Shown here in pieces: positions 44,960 through 57,250 of a stretch of 64,000 nt of DNA; positions within the stretch are counted from its first letter, which is position 1, and each line of letters opens with the position of its first letter. Source of the stretch: Rhodotorula mucilaginosa (Eukaryota; Basidiomycota; Microbotryomycetes; Sporidiobolales; Sporidiobolaceae); contig CP137868.1 in the NCBI GenBank assembly GCA_034406715.1, positions 248,001-312,000 of the forward strand, read 5' to 3'. A program made the position numbers and the translations under genes. The notes under the pieces are model-generated. The model ran no database searches. It was not told where the DNA came from and worked only from the letters and a program-made list of their open reading frames with translations.

Positions 44960-47900
44960 ATGCCCCGCGACGCCATGTCGACGTCCTTCAAGTTCTCGGA
45001 CGACCTCGAGTCGGCCACATCGCGCGCGACGACGATCGTTCCCGCCATGCCTATCCTCGCACCGGTCGAGTCACGCGCTGGACCTCGCCACCAGCGCACC
45101 ATCAGCGGCTCGCGGAGGCTCGAGCGTATTCCGAGTATTCAGCTGCCAGCTCCGGTGGCACCGCGCGCCCGGCTTCCTGGCGAATTCCGCACGCTCTCGT
45201 TCGTCTCGACCGTTTCTGCTCCGGTGGTTCTGACGAGTACTAACTCCCGATGTGCGCCACCAGACTGCACGTCACCGAGACGCACACCGAGGCCAAGTCG
45301 GCGCAGAAGCGGGCGAGGAAGAGCAAGGACATCGACGACATCGCCTCTCTCGAATGGCACTCGCTTTCGACAGAGGAGGTGGCGCAACGCCTCGGAGTCT
45401 CCCCGACAGCCGGCCTCGACCCCGAGATCGCTGCTCGTCGTCTCTCGAAGGACGGCAAGAACATCATCACGCCGCCGCGCATCAACTGGTTCACCAAGGT
45501 GTGTTTCGCCCGCTGTCGTTCCGCCCAGATCAACTGACTGACGAGGACTCGCTTCTCCGCAGATCTTCTGGTACTTCTTCGGCGGCTTTGGCTCTCTGCT
45601 GACCGTCGCCGCCATTCTCTGCTTCATCGCCTGGTGCGCAACCTCGCTTCTTGGGAATCGCGTCTTTCGATTCGCTGACGGTCCCGAAACCCGCGATTCC
45701 GACAGGAAACCGCTCGGCAACCCCAACCCGCAAGCGTCCAACCTCGCGCTGGGCGTCGTCCTGCTCATCGTCGTCCTGCTGCAAGCTGCCTTCAATGCGG
45801 CGCAAGACTTTTCCACCAGCCGTACCATGTCTTCCATCAAATCCGTGCTGCCGACCGATGTGCACGTTCTCCGGGACGGAAAAGCCATCGAGTACGAGTC
45901 TCCATTTTCGCTGGTACCATCTACACTCACAGCTCACAGCTGATGCCGAACATCAACGCACAGAGTTCCCGCCGAGCAGCTCGTGATGGGCGACGTGGTC
46001 CTCGTCAAAGCCGGCGACAAGGTCGCCGCCGACCTGCGCATGATCCGAGTCAGCTCGGACGCCAAGTTTGACCGGTCTATCCTCACGGGCGAGAGCTTGC
46101 CGGTCGGTGCGACGGAGAAAATGACGGAAACCAATTACATGGAGACGCGTGAGTTGTGCACCCTTGCTTTGCGTTTTTCTTAGGCGGCCGCTGATTCAGC
46201 TTCCCCCGGATGGTTCAGGCAACATCGCCCTGGCGGGAACTCTGTGCACGGAGGGAACCGTGACCGGCATCGTCGTCGGGCGCGGCAACGACACCATCTT
46301 TGGTCGCATCGCCAAAGCTGCCGGTGGACCGCGCCCGGTTCGCTCGACCATGCAGGTCGAGATCACTCGCTTCGTCTGCATCAGTGAGCCCTTCGCACGG
46401 TGATCAATGAATCGAGAGTTTAAGGACCTGTGACCAACGCAACGCTCCCACGCAGTCGGAGGACTCGCCGCCACTGTCGTTGTCATCATCGTCATTGCCT
46501 GGGCTGCATGGCTCCGCCGTGACCACCCAGGCTTCATCTCGACGCCGACCCTGATCATCGACTGCGTCTCCGTCGCCGTTGCGTTCATTCCGGAGGGTTT
46601 GCCCTTCTGCGTGACCATGTCGCTCAGTGTCATGGTGAGTGCGGGGCAGCACGGCGTCTCTGCTGTCGGCTCTGTTGTTGACCTGCTGTTGTGAATCTTG
46701 ACAGGCTGGCCAAATGAAGCGAAAGGGTGTTCTCTGCAAGGCGCTCACAACCGTCGAATCGCTCGGAGCGGTCAACGTCCTCGCGTCCGACAAGACGGGC
46801 ACGCTTACTCAGAACAAGATGTCGGCCGTCGACATCGCTATCGGGAGCAGTTCCTTTACGGTGACCGAGGCCCGCCGTGGTGACACCAGCGCGCGTGGAG
46901 CGATTGAACAACTCGTCGCCGTCGCCGGCATTTGCAATGAGGCGCACTTCTCCGAGTCGGAGCCCGACATGCCTCCCGAAACACGCAAAGTCAACGGCGA
47001 TGCTACCGGTGCGTTTCCACTCTATAAGCTTGTGCAAGCACTGTCGTGTGACTGACGCATGCCCATCCGAACCGCTCAGACACCGGCCTCCTTCGCTTCG
47101 CCGAATCGGTCTCTTCGGTTTCCCAGCTGCGCTCCTCGGTCGTTGAGGAGGACAAGCTCAGCTTCAACAGCAAGAACAAGTTCGCCGTCAAGCTCGTCGC
47201 CCCGGTTGCGGAGACCAAGCCGCTCTCGAGCGTTTTCGCCGAAGGCGAGGAATTCGTCCTCCTCGCGAAAGGAGCGCCGGACGTCCTCATGCGCAATTGC
47301 ACCTCCATCCTCCTGGCCGACGGATCCGTACAGGCTTTCGACGAAGTCGCGAAGGAGCAGCTCGTTGCGCTTCAATCGTCGTTCGCCTCGCGCGGTCAGC
47401 GTGTCCTTCTCTTTGCTCGGCGCTCCGTCTCGCGCGCAGAGCACTCAGCGCGCGCTGGTTCCAGCGAAGAGAAGCTCGTCGCCCTGGTCTCCGAGCTTAC
47501 GGTAGTCGGTCTCGTCGCTTTGGTCGATCCGCCGAAACACGACTCTCGCGAGACGGTCGAAACCTGCCGCCGTGCTGGAATACGTTTCTTCATGGGTCAG
47601 TCAAGCTCACTTTCACTTTATTACTCCCCTTCCCCAATGTCCTGCTGACTTGGAGGTCTTTGTATGTCTTTGCAGTCACGGGCGACTTTGCGCTCACTGC
47701 GGCCGCTATCGCGCGCGAGATCGGCATCATCACCTCCCCGCCTCACGCTGTCCAGTCTTTTGACGACCTCGTCAACGGGCGCTCGACCGAGGTAGAGAAG
47801 AAGTGTGACCTCCCCGTGGACTCTGCGGACGAGCCGGACCGGGAATACTCAAGTCTTGTTCTGAGCGGTCCCGACATGCTCAAGTTGACGGACGAGCAGT

Positions 47901-49034
47901 GGCTCAAGGTGCTCAAGGTGGGCACGCAAACGCTCTCCTTCTCACGAGTACAGATGGGCTGACTTTATCCTTGCCAGTTCGACGAGATCGTCTTTGCCCG
48001 CACGACGCCTCAACAGAAACTTCAGATCGTCCAACGCTTCCAGGACGACGGATGCACCGTGGCCGTCACTGGCGACGGCGTCAACGATTCTCCGGCGCTC
48101 AAACGTGCGGATGTCGGGATTGCCGTGGCGGGAGGCTCCGAGGTCGCGATGGAAGGTGCGCGCGCGCGAAGACCGTCAATCCCGAGGTCGCGGCTGACGT
48201 CGAACTCGTTCCTCCGCAGCTGCCGATCTCGTCCTTCTCGACGACTTCTCGGCCATCATTACCGGCATCGAGTCCGGCCGCCGCTGCTACGAGAACCTCA
48301 AAGCCTCCTGCGGATATCTGCTGCCCGCCGGCTCCTTCTGCGAACTTATGCCGGTCCTCCTCAACGTCTTTTTCGGCCTCCCTCAAGCGCTCTCCAACAT
48401 CCAAATGATCATCATCTGCGCCATAACCGACCCGCTTCCGGCTCTCTCGCTCATCTACGAGAAGTCGGAGGCGGATCTGCTGCTCCAGGCGCCGCGCGAT
48501 CGGAAAAAGGACCGCCTCGTCGACTGGCGACTCCTCCTCCAGGCGTACGGCTTCCTCGGTCTCCTCGAGTCGTTGACGGCGATGACGGGCGCGTTCTACT
48601 TCGGTTTCCACCGTCACGGTATCCCCTTTTCGGCGCTCTGGCTCAAGTTTGGCAATTACGACGTCGACCCGGACTTGCTCGCCGAGGCGACGAACCGCGC
48701 CCAGTCGATTTACTTCTTCAACCTCGTCATCATGCAGTGGTTCAACCTGCTCTCGACTCGCACGCGCCGTCTCTCGATCTTCCAGCAGGACCCGATCTTC
48801 AACCCGCGGACGCGCAACTTGCGTCTCTTCCCGGCGATGCTCATGGCGCTGTGCCTCGCCGTCTTTTTCTCCTACATCCCCTTCTTCCAGAAAACATTCC
48901 TCACTCGGGGCGTCGCCGTCGAGTACTACTTCCTCCCGATGGCGTACGGTCTTGGACTCCTCGCGCTCGACGAAGTGCGCAAATGGAGCGTACGGCGTTG
49001 GCCGCATGGGATCACGGCGAGGATTGCCTGGTAG
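44960..49034 (+). CDS. P-type cation ATPase, IIC (Na,K-ATPase alpha-like) group
   Basis: Probable Na+ or K+ pump of the plasma membrane. ATG 44960; intron 45199-45263 with a TACTAAC branch-like site; about 13 exons and 1,150 residues. The N-terminal block [20 protein letters not shown] with [11 protein letters not shown] matches Na,K-ATPases. Catalytic motifs: [22 protein letters not shown] (M4 Glu), [15 protein letters not shown] (phosphorylated Asp), [11 protein letters not shown] and [20 protein letters not shown]. The M5-M6 region is [17 protein letters not shown] and [20 protein letters not shown], then [20 protein letters not shown], as in animal alpha subunits and unlike fungal ENA pumps. 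The intron at 48154-48219 restores [15 protein letters not shown]. It ends TARIAW at TAG 49034. Which ion it moves cannot be read from sequence. Confidence 0.9.
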
Positions 49035-49660
49035 TCACGCCTTTCGTATATCTGTCCTCCGTCCTTTTGCCTCGCTGCGTTTCCTCGCAGCCGCGTCCTT
49101 TACAGACACGTTCTTCCACTAAAGTTGTGCTTTAGATTTGCAATGTCGAGTACTGGCGTAGTCTTCCGCTACGCTTTCTGGCCGTTTGCCCGCGTACTGT
49201 AGGACCCAGTGCAAGACTGATCCCGCTATGTACCCACGCACGTGGTTAGCTATGTATACGTAAGCCAGTGCGCGCGAGGCTGGCCGAACAAGGCCGAACT
49301 TGCCGACGGGAGCCCGTCGGCTGCTGCCACGGGTCGAGGCCTTTTTCTCCTGTACCTCCCCCTGTCTTGTGCAGGCGTCAAATTTTCATCCTTTCCCGGC
49401 CGGGTGATCCGCCCGCCCGTACGGTCGCGCGCTTCAAACTCCGCTTCCTCATTCGGTGTCGAGCAGTGTCTCCAACTCGCTGCAGTCTGAGCTGCTTTTA
49501 CACGACGCGTATCTCCCGCACGCGCACCTCGCACTCGCTTGTCTTTGCCCGTCCTCAGCGCCGGCCAAGCCTCGCTTTCGTTCTCCGGTGCACACGACCA
49601 ACCAATCGACCAATCAACGCGCACGACAGGCTTGACCAAGACTCTGCGCTGAGGACAGTC
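49035..49660 (+). other. Intergenic, P-ATPase 3' / next gene 5'
   Basis: 626 bases without a supported gene. Two direct GGCCGAA copies lie at 49282-49288 and 49292-49298, the half-site seen in the MFS/sulfatase promoter. Confidence 0.4.
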
Positions 49661-50579
49661 ATGTTTGCGACGGCTGCTACGACTATTCCGACCCCGACGA
49701 TCAAGCGGTCGCGGGACCAAGTTGACGGCGATCCTTCCCCTGGCAAGCGCGTAAAGGTGAGCTTCCCTTTCCTCCGCAAGTGTGCTCCGCGGAACGCGCT
49801 GTCAAGTGCGTGTCTGAGTGGGACTACAGGGCTGACATTCTCCGCCACAGACGAACGCGATGGTCGAGGAGGAGCGCGCCCGCGAACTGCAAGCCGCGCT
49901 TTCGGCTCCTCCGCCTTCACCGACGCCGCATTGGTCGACCGCGCTCGCCAAGCAGCAGCAGCGCGCCCTCGAGATGATGCAAGGTGGCGCGATCGACCAG
50001 GAAGACGTCGAGATGGGCGGCGAAAGTGCCGGAGGGCTGGACGGCGTCTTGCCGAGTAACCCTCAGCATCCGTGGAATCACGTCTCGATGGCGCTCGGCG
50101 GAGACGGTTCGGCCCCTCGGATGGAGCACCAGCACTCGACCTCGGGCAACTCGTCCTCGGCCGACTCGTCCTTGCCGAGTACGCCGCTCGACTTGCCCTT
50201 CAACGAGCAGTGGGACATGTCGTCGTCCAAGCCCATCCAGACGCCTTCTTACCCTTCTCCGTCAAACCCGACGTCGTTCACCAACTTTAACGGCACCACC
50301 ATCGTCTTTTCGACTTCGCCGCCCTTGTCCGTGTACCCGCCACCGCCAGCGACCATGTCGACCCCGCAGCAGCAAAACCCGCTTCACGCCGCGGCCGGGT
50401 TCCCAATGCATGCCTGGTCCGCGTCGACGTCGGGCGTCATGCGCATGGAAGGCCCGAGCATCGGCGTCGGAGCTCCCCCTCAGTCTCCAGAGGTCGTCCG
50501 CGAACTCAACTTGCCGTCGTACGGGTGGGACCTGCCCAAGCAGAGCAACACGCTCAACATGGGCGCCCACCTCGTTTGA
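49661..50579 (+). CDS. Disordered Ser/Pro-rich protein, function unknown
   Basis: Two exons, 49661-49756 and 49851-50579, phase 0, 274 residues. The head MFATAATTIPTPTIKRSRDQ with PGKRVK looks like a nuclear localisation signal. A short helix with a Gln run follows (EERARELQAALSAPPPSP, KQQQRALEMMQ). The remainder is Ser/Pro/Asn/Met-rich, typical of an activation or scaffold region. The C-terminus LNLPSYGWDLPKQSNTLNMG is more ordered. It could be a basidiomycete-specific transcriptional cofactor, but I recognise no domain. Confidence 0.65.
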
Positions 50580-51092
50580 ATCCCGGCTGCGTCGGCGACG
50601 GCCGCTCCTGCCAAGTTCGGCCCTCGCTGTAGCTCACAGGCGGCGTCCGCCGTGGGAGGATGGAGAAGCGCCAAGTTGCGCGCCTTCGAAGACTGGATGC
50701 GAATCTAGTCCTCCCCGCCGTCGCCCTTTCTCCCACGCACCGACTCGTCAGACCCTTATCTTCCCCCTTCCGACCTTTCCCTCACCCTCATTCATCCCTG
50801 CACTGCAGCCCCTTCATCTCTTCCTCGTCGCCCGCCTCCTCGCTTTGTTGTCTCTCATCCTCCCGTCGTACCCAGTGTCCCCTTACGTGTTTCCTCGATG
50901 TTCATTGCTCTCACGTGTGTACCCTCTAGCTCAAAATGAAACAGCGCCGGCGCTGCGCTAAACTGCCTTTCCTCGTCACCTTGCGTTCATCAGCTTTTTT
51001 CTCCCGTCAGTCTCATTGTCTCTGTTCTACCCTGTTCTCACTTTATCAGTAGCCACAGCAATCGTTTGCAAAACTCTCGGCGTCATCCACAT
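50580..51092. other. Convergent intergenic region
   Basis: 513 bases of pyrimidine-rich 3' flank between the disordered-protein gene and RPAP1. No gene or RNA recognised. Confidence 0.4.
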
Positions 51093-54000
51093 CTACTGCG
51101 CCTGCAACAGTTCCGCGACTCCGTTGCCCCCGATCTCCTCGACGGCGGAGATTCTGTCGCTGTCAATCGTTGCCCCGAAACAGAGAGGCGGAAGCACGAG
51201 ACTCGCACCCTCTTGCTCTGCCTGTGCGTATCCGAGAATCGTCCGGAGGGCATCGCCAGCCCCACGGCTGACCAGCGTGCGGACGAGCCGTTCGGCGAGT
51301 TGTCGTTCTGAACCGTCCAAACCGGGCGTCAAGAGCGCCCGCGAGACGTGATGAACCGCGACGAGGTGCAAAAGAGGCGTCTTGGTCGGCGAGACTCGTT
51401 GACCGATCAGGGCTTCGACGTACGCCGATAGCACCGGCGCGCTCGTCTCCCTCGGCTCGAGGTAAGCCGCCAACGCGCCGTCACTAGCGTCGACGTCGGA
51501 GATTGCCTCCTCGACCGTGAACGACAAGTGCGGCAGCAGATGCGCAAAGTCGGTCCAGACGAGTCGGCGGTAGTCGACTGGGTATGCCATGGCGAGGGGA
51601 GGCAACAGGACGAGGCCGAAATTCCGTTCCGAGAGCGAGATCGAGTCGTACAGCCCGACGAGATCTTGGTACAGTTGGAAGAAGGGCGCCGAGCTGATCC
51701 GCGCCGACACGCCCTCGAGCATTTTCGACGAAGGCCGCTCGTCCGGCTTCCACCGCTGAACACCTCCTGCGCCGACGCTGAGCCGTCCGAGCAGGGAAGA
51801 CAGCGATCGCTGCACTACCTCGTCGCGAAAGACCTCGCGCTCCGCGCCGCTGGACCCTGTCGTGGTACCGCTGTTGTCCTTCTCGAGCATGAAGACCTTG
51901 ATCAAATCGTACACGACGGTGGTGGCGTCGATCTTGACCTTGCCGACCTCGAGGATGAACCGGAAGAGGATGAGCGCGCTGCGCACGAGTTGCACCTCGC
52001 TGACGTTCCAATCGGCGGGCAGGCGCTGGAAGACTTGCGAGTCGGCGGAGCGGAGCAGCTCGTCAAGGACCGACATCGGCCAACCGCTTCTCAAGACGGG
52101 ACCTTTGGAACCGAACGGAGGCAAACAGGCCGTCAACTTGATGTCGCGCGGCGTCGGGAAAAGCGGCCCGACGACTTTTCCGGCCGAGGCGAGAACGATG
52201 GCGTGCGTGACGAACGGGCGGAGGAACCCGACCTCGGCTAGTGCTTGCCTCTCGCGCGCATCGAACGTGTCGAAGTAAGGGACCGCCGACACGTCGCCCT
52301 TTGCCACAAAGCTGATGACTTGTTCGACGAGGTCTCGCGCGACGACTGCGTCTGCTGCCGAAAAGAGCGGCAAAGCAGAAACGGCCAACGGGATCCGCGC
52401 CGCCGGCTCGAGTCGGCGGAGGGCGAATTCGAGAACGGCAGTCGAGGCTTGATCCGGCGATGCTCTCAAGACGATGGCCTCGATGACCTCGCTCAGTTTG
52501 GCGGGTCCGACGTCCAGAAGGTGCGGCGTTGGGGGATCAGACGTCTCGTAGGTAGCCTCGGAGAGGCGGAGCGCAGTCGCTATCAAGCGCGCCGCAAGTG
52601 CATTCTCGCCGTCGATGACTTGCCCGCATGCACGCTCGACGATTCTGTACGCCTGCCCCTCCTCGGCGGCGAAAGTCAAAGCCAGAGTCTGGACGATCCA
52701 GCGGCGCTCGTGCTCGCCTCGCCAGCTCTTGTTGGTTTTGCTCCCTTCGAGCCAACCGCCGAGCAGGTCCCAGGCTGCCACCAACAGGGCGAGAACATCC
52801 TCTTGGTCCGAGCCTCCTCGCGCGAGAGCCGCGAACGCGAGCTCGTGCGCATCGAGGCCGACATCGCGCCACGCTTCGACTTGACTCCAAGTGATGTCGT
52901 GCCCCGTGACATGCGGATCGACGGCGGCAGTAGTCCAGACGCTGAGGAGGGCGAGGTACGCGGTCAAACAGCGAACTTCGCCTGCTGCAGCACTGTCGAG
53001 GGCGGAAGCGTCTCGGCGGAGATCCGACAACCGTTGGCTGTAGTTGCTGAGCAGCTCGCCGGCTTGCGTGCGCAACGTCGTCGCGAGACCATATCGTCCC
53101 AGGGTTGACCACAAGCTGAAGGTCGCGATCTCGAGACCTTGCGCCCAGTCTCGCTGCTCCTGCGGGAGCTCCCAGGACGGGACCGCGACGAAGCGCAAAT
53201 GCGATTCGACCAGCGACGGTTCCGCGACGACCTTTGCACGTGAGCGAGCCGAGCGCGCGAGGTCGTCCAGGAGGGCGAAGGCGGCAAGGTCGGGCAGGTC
53301 GGTTGCCTGTCCCTCCTCCTGCTGCGGGGGCCACACAGTCGCGAGGAACCGACGATTGACCGCCTCGACCAGTCCGGGCGTCAACGTGAGCAAGTCGAGG
53401 ATCTCGGCGCCCTCGCGATCCATCGACATGGTCACCAACGTCGAAAGGATCCGTAGTAGATCCGCCATCGACTTCGGCGGTATCCGGCCGGACGAGAGCT
53501 GCTCGGCGAAACGCGGGAACGGGTTCATCTCAATCAAGACGCCGACGCTTGTCGGCAACGCCGTGCTGACCGCGTCGTTGTCACCAGATGGGCGGATCTC
53601 GGCACAGAGAACAGCGAGGAGCAGCTCGACTGCGGCGATGAGGATGCTCAGATTCGACTCTCGAAGTCCATGGCAGGCGCACGAGACGCAGTCGGCCCGA
53701 AAGGTGGCGAGCTCTTTACGCTCGAGGCGCAACTGTGCGCCGTTGTGTCTGCCGACGATGCGCGCGAGGACTTGAAATGCCGTAGACCGTTGGGACGGGA
53801 TCGCCGACGAGGTGAGCGCCAAAAGCGACGGGATCGTAAAGGTCGTCGAGGACGAGACGTGGTGGTCTCCTCCCGCAAAGGCTGGTACCGAGTTGCCTCC
53901 ATCGCTGGCGACCACGTTGCCCTTCAGGTCAAAAGAGACGAGCGAGCCGGTCGTCGTAGCCGATCCCTCGCTGGCGGCGGTCTCGAGTGGCGGTTTCATC

Positions 54001-55113
54001 CAGTCGAGTGCGGGATTCGGAGGCTCATTCGGGAAAAAGTGCCGACGGATGTACTCTGGCGTGCCTTCCTCCTCCACTTCTTCGCCCTCGTCGGCAAGAG
54101 TCGCCGGCGGCGGAACAGGCGCTGAAACGGTGGTGGTGGCGGCGGCAGGTCGTGATCTCGGAGTCGGGGTCTGCCGCGGCGCCTCGGCTGTCGGCTGAGA
54201 TCGCTTGGCCGCTCGAGCCTGAAGCATACGAATGAGACCCTCGGAGAGACCGAGCTCTTCGCGGACCTGTCGCTGCTCCTCCAAGATTTCGGCTTCCGAC
54301 ATGGATCCGAGAATGGCCTCGTTCTCGCGCGACACATCCCGCAAGAGCGAGTCGGCGTCGCCTCGACAGTCGTCCGCGGATGTCTTCTCATCGTCCTCAC
54401 GTTCCTGAACCTGGGGGGCTGTAGTTGCGCTCGGGACGCGAACGGGAGCTTGGTTCGATGCAGCTGGTTTCCCGGCAAAGACGCCCCGAGCGGACGCGGG
54501 GAAGCCGGTCGGGCGAGCGCCGAAAGCACTGGGTCTCGAAAGACCTGGCGCAGATGGCGGTGCAGGTGGTACGGCCTTTTTCGAGAGCGGACGTTCTTGA
54601 ATCCCTTTGACGACGGCCGCCTGGACTTTTCGATCGCTCGGGGCGCCAGTTCCGGCATCGTTAAGGGCCGCCTCCACGTCGTCGAGGTTCAACTCGAAGC
54701 GCTCGTTGCGCTGCGCCTTTTCGGCGGCCTCCTTCTCCCGTTGCAGAGCGAAACGAGATTTCGGTTTCGGAGGCGGTGCAGACGAGGTGGACGGCGTCGG
54801 ACTTGTCTCTTCCGGGACGACGACGGGGATGGGAGCTGTTAATCCGACCAAAGAGTCAGTTTGAGCCACGCACGACCCTGTATGAGCGCTGGGACGAGGA
54901 CTTGCGAGGGAGTGTCGCTGCTGCTTCAGCCACGGTCGGCGGTCTCGTCCTGCTCACTCGCGCGGCTGGCGCAGTACCGGTTTCCACTTCAGGGAAAGCA
55001 GGTTGATCATACTCGCTCGCCAAGTCGGCCAACGAAGGCCGGATCCGCTGCGCTGACATGGCTGGAGAAAGGCGAATGGCTCTCTCATCATCACCAACCG
55101 AGTCCGTCATCAT
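51093..55113 (-). CDS. RNA polymerase II-associated protein 1 (RPAP1)
   Basis: RPAP1 binds RNA polymerase II and helps its assembly and nuclear import and Mediator contact (yeast Rba50). Exon 1 runs from ATG 55113 (MMTDSVGDDERAIRLSPA) to about 54880; a small intron follows and one long exon carries the rest, about 1,320 residues. The N-terminal block PKPKSRFALQREKEAAEKAQ is followed by the RPAP1_N-like helix SRENEAILGSMSEAEILEEQ with RQVREELG. The RPAP1_C motif is WMKPPLE...VSFDLKGNVV. The remaining 900 residues are helical, HEAT-like (FQVLARIVGRHNGAQLRLER, LADLLRILSTLV-type, LTPGLDGSERQLAERLVRTL). Start from ATG 55113 or 55110 is equivalent. It is divergent from ACR3, with 305 bases between starts. 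Confidence 0.88.
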
Positions 55114-55418
55114 TCTAGAATGATTTCGCTCGTACTACACGCTACACGTTATGCCGACAGACGTGCTGAACGAAGCGCTCGGTTGCTATACAACCCAGCG
55201 CTCTCTGCTCGAAGCGCGACTGCGAGTCTGAGCCGAGCCCGCGGGTTTAAGCGGAAATGACTTCCACGCGAGCGCGCTCGAGCATTTCAAATTTCAAATT
55301 TCAAATTCGCGCGAGTTTTTTGTCGGCCGCCGGCAACAGCGCAGTTCCACTCCTTTCCGTCTCCTCCCTCCATACGCTGGATCGCCTAGCTGCGCTAGGA
55401 AAGCAGGAACAGCAGCAA
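55114..55418. promoter_or_regulatory. 305-base divergent promoter, RPAP1 / ACR3
   Basis: Holds the (ATTTCAA)3 repeat listed separately and presumably both promoters. Confidence 0.45.
55284..55307. repeat. Tandem heptamer (ATTTCAA)3
   Basis: Three perfect copies of ATTTCAA plus ATT, 112 bases before the ACR3 ATG, an AT-rich island in GC-rich sequence. Possible regulator site or nucleosome-free element. Confidence 0.7.
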
Positions 55419-57250
55419 ATGGATCAGATACAAGCAACCACGACCGTGCATCCTGCGCCCCTGCAAAATCCGCCTCCTCCAGCTTCCGATTCTGCACCTT
55501 CTCAAGTTTCCAAAGAGCTTCAAGATGGCCACGACGAGCCCGAAGTAGTCACAGGTGCGTCTCGAGACTGTTGTCGTGTATTCCTGAGACGCCGGCCACG
55601 CTGGCCCTCGACCCCCCGATCCTGTGGCTGACTTCCTCGCCCCCTCTCGTCTGTGTCGCCACGCGCGGCTACACGATGCAGACAAACCAGCCGTGAAGCG
55701 ACTCGCCTGGCTCGACAAGTTACTCGCGGTGTGGATCTTCCTCGCCATGGCGGTCGGCATCATCCTCGGCGAATTCGTCCCCTCGACATCGGTCGTGCTC
55801 GAAAAAGTCAAATTCGTCGACGTCTCGCTTCCCTTGGGTAAGCACATTGACTTTGCATCTCTTCCTAGCCATGACTGTGCTCACTCGAACTGCGCACATT
55901 TTTGCAAGCCATCGCATTGATCGTCATGATGTGGCCGATCCTGTGCCGAGTCTCGCCGACGGCGCTCGTCCCTCTGCTGCGGAAACGACAGCTGTGGCAA
56001 CACCTCGCCTTTTCGGTCGTGATCAACTGGATCCTATCGCCTCTGCTCATGCTCGGGTTGGCATGGGCGTTCTTGCCCGATCGTCCCGAACTCCGCGAGG
56101 GACTCGTCGTCGTCGGAGTCGCACGCTGCATCGCCATGGTGAGTCATTCCCGCCAAGGTCTTCGAGTGATCTTGTTTCTGACGAAGAGGTCACTCTCAAC
56201 ACATACGCACAGGTTCTCGTCTGGACCGACATCGCTGACGGCGACGTAGATTGTGAGACCCCTTTTCTATCGTCGCTTCTTCCTCCAACCAAACTCTTCA
56301 TCCTCCTTGTTCTGCTGGTAGTCAATGGGACGGCCGAATGCCTGGTGAAGAGAAGGCCGAGACGCGCGAATCACTGACATTGACGTGACCTTATCCACAG
56401 ACTGCGCCGTCCTCGTCGCGGTCAACTCGATCCTCCAGATGGTCCTGTTCTCGCCTGTGGCGTTGCTCTTCATCAATGTCTTCAAGGCGGGCGGATCCAA
56501 TGCCGACTCGAACGTTAAGATCAGCTACTCGTTGGTCTCGAAAAGCGTTGCTGCATTCCTTGGTGAGCCAAGTTCCGCAGAATCTCGTCCTTCAAGCAAT
56601 CATCACAGGCTCCCCGGGTTCAAGTTCAAGACTAAGCCGACGCTTCCTGCATACTACAGGCATTCCGTTTGGCGCCGCGATGGTCACCCGCGGCTTCTTC
56701 ATCGTTATCCGCGCTCAGACGTTTTTCGAGCGCAAGTTCTTACCGGCGATCGCTCCGCTCTCGCTCATCGCCCTCCTCTTTACGACTCTCATCATCTTCG
56801 CTGCGCAAGGTCACCAAGTTGTACAGTCGATCACGGATGTACTCCGCGTCGCCGCCCCCTTGCTCGTCTACTTCCTCGTGATGTTCTTCGGAGTCCTCTT
56901 CATCTGTCGCCACTTCGGCGTCGGTTATCCGAGGACCGCAACGCAAGCATTTACAGCTGCATCTAACAACTTCGAACTTAGTATTTCCGTTGCCATCGCA
57001 ACGTGGGGCGCGGACTCGCCGCAGGCGTTGGCTTCCACGGTTGGCCCTCTTGTCGAGTACGTCTCAGCCGCCCTCGGCTCGGGTTTACAGGTTCGCTCAC
57101 ACTGACGATCTCTCCTTCTGTAGAGTCCCTGTACTGCTCACTCTCGCATACGCCCTTGTCTGGTACCGGCGAAGGTCTCACTGGGATCTCGCGCCGCCAC
57201 CACGCAGCGACTCGGAGGCTCCGGAACCTGGCCATCCTCTGGCGGATTGA
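55419..57250 (+). CDS. ACR3: Acr3-family arsenite efflux transporter
   Basis: Exports arsenite (and possibly antimonite) at the plasma membrane. ATG 55419 opens a Pro-rich hydrophilic head (MDQIQATTTVHPAPLQNPPP). Ten-helix core: RLAWLDKLLAVWIFLAMAVG with IILGEFVP, IALIVMMWPILCRVSPTALV, LWQHLAFSVVINWILSPLLM, EGLVVVGVARCIAMVLVWTD with the family Cys, CAVLVAVNSILQMVLFSPVA, GIPFGAAMVTRGFFIVIRAQ and FTAASNNFELSISVAIATWG. It ends at TGA 57250 after a charged tail. About eight exons; a 40-nt exon codes VLVWTDIADGDVDY. GVARCIAMV-W-D--GD--YC is diagnostic for Acr3. No ArsC/Acr2 reductase or regulator is adjacent. Confidence 0.93.

Noticed and set aside
45250-45263. ATG at 45250 as the P-ATPase start
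   Set aside because: It lies inside the 45199-45263 intron; the exon from 44960 joins in frame and adds a plausible N-terminus.
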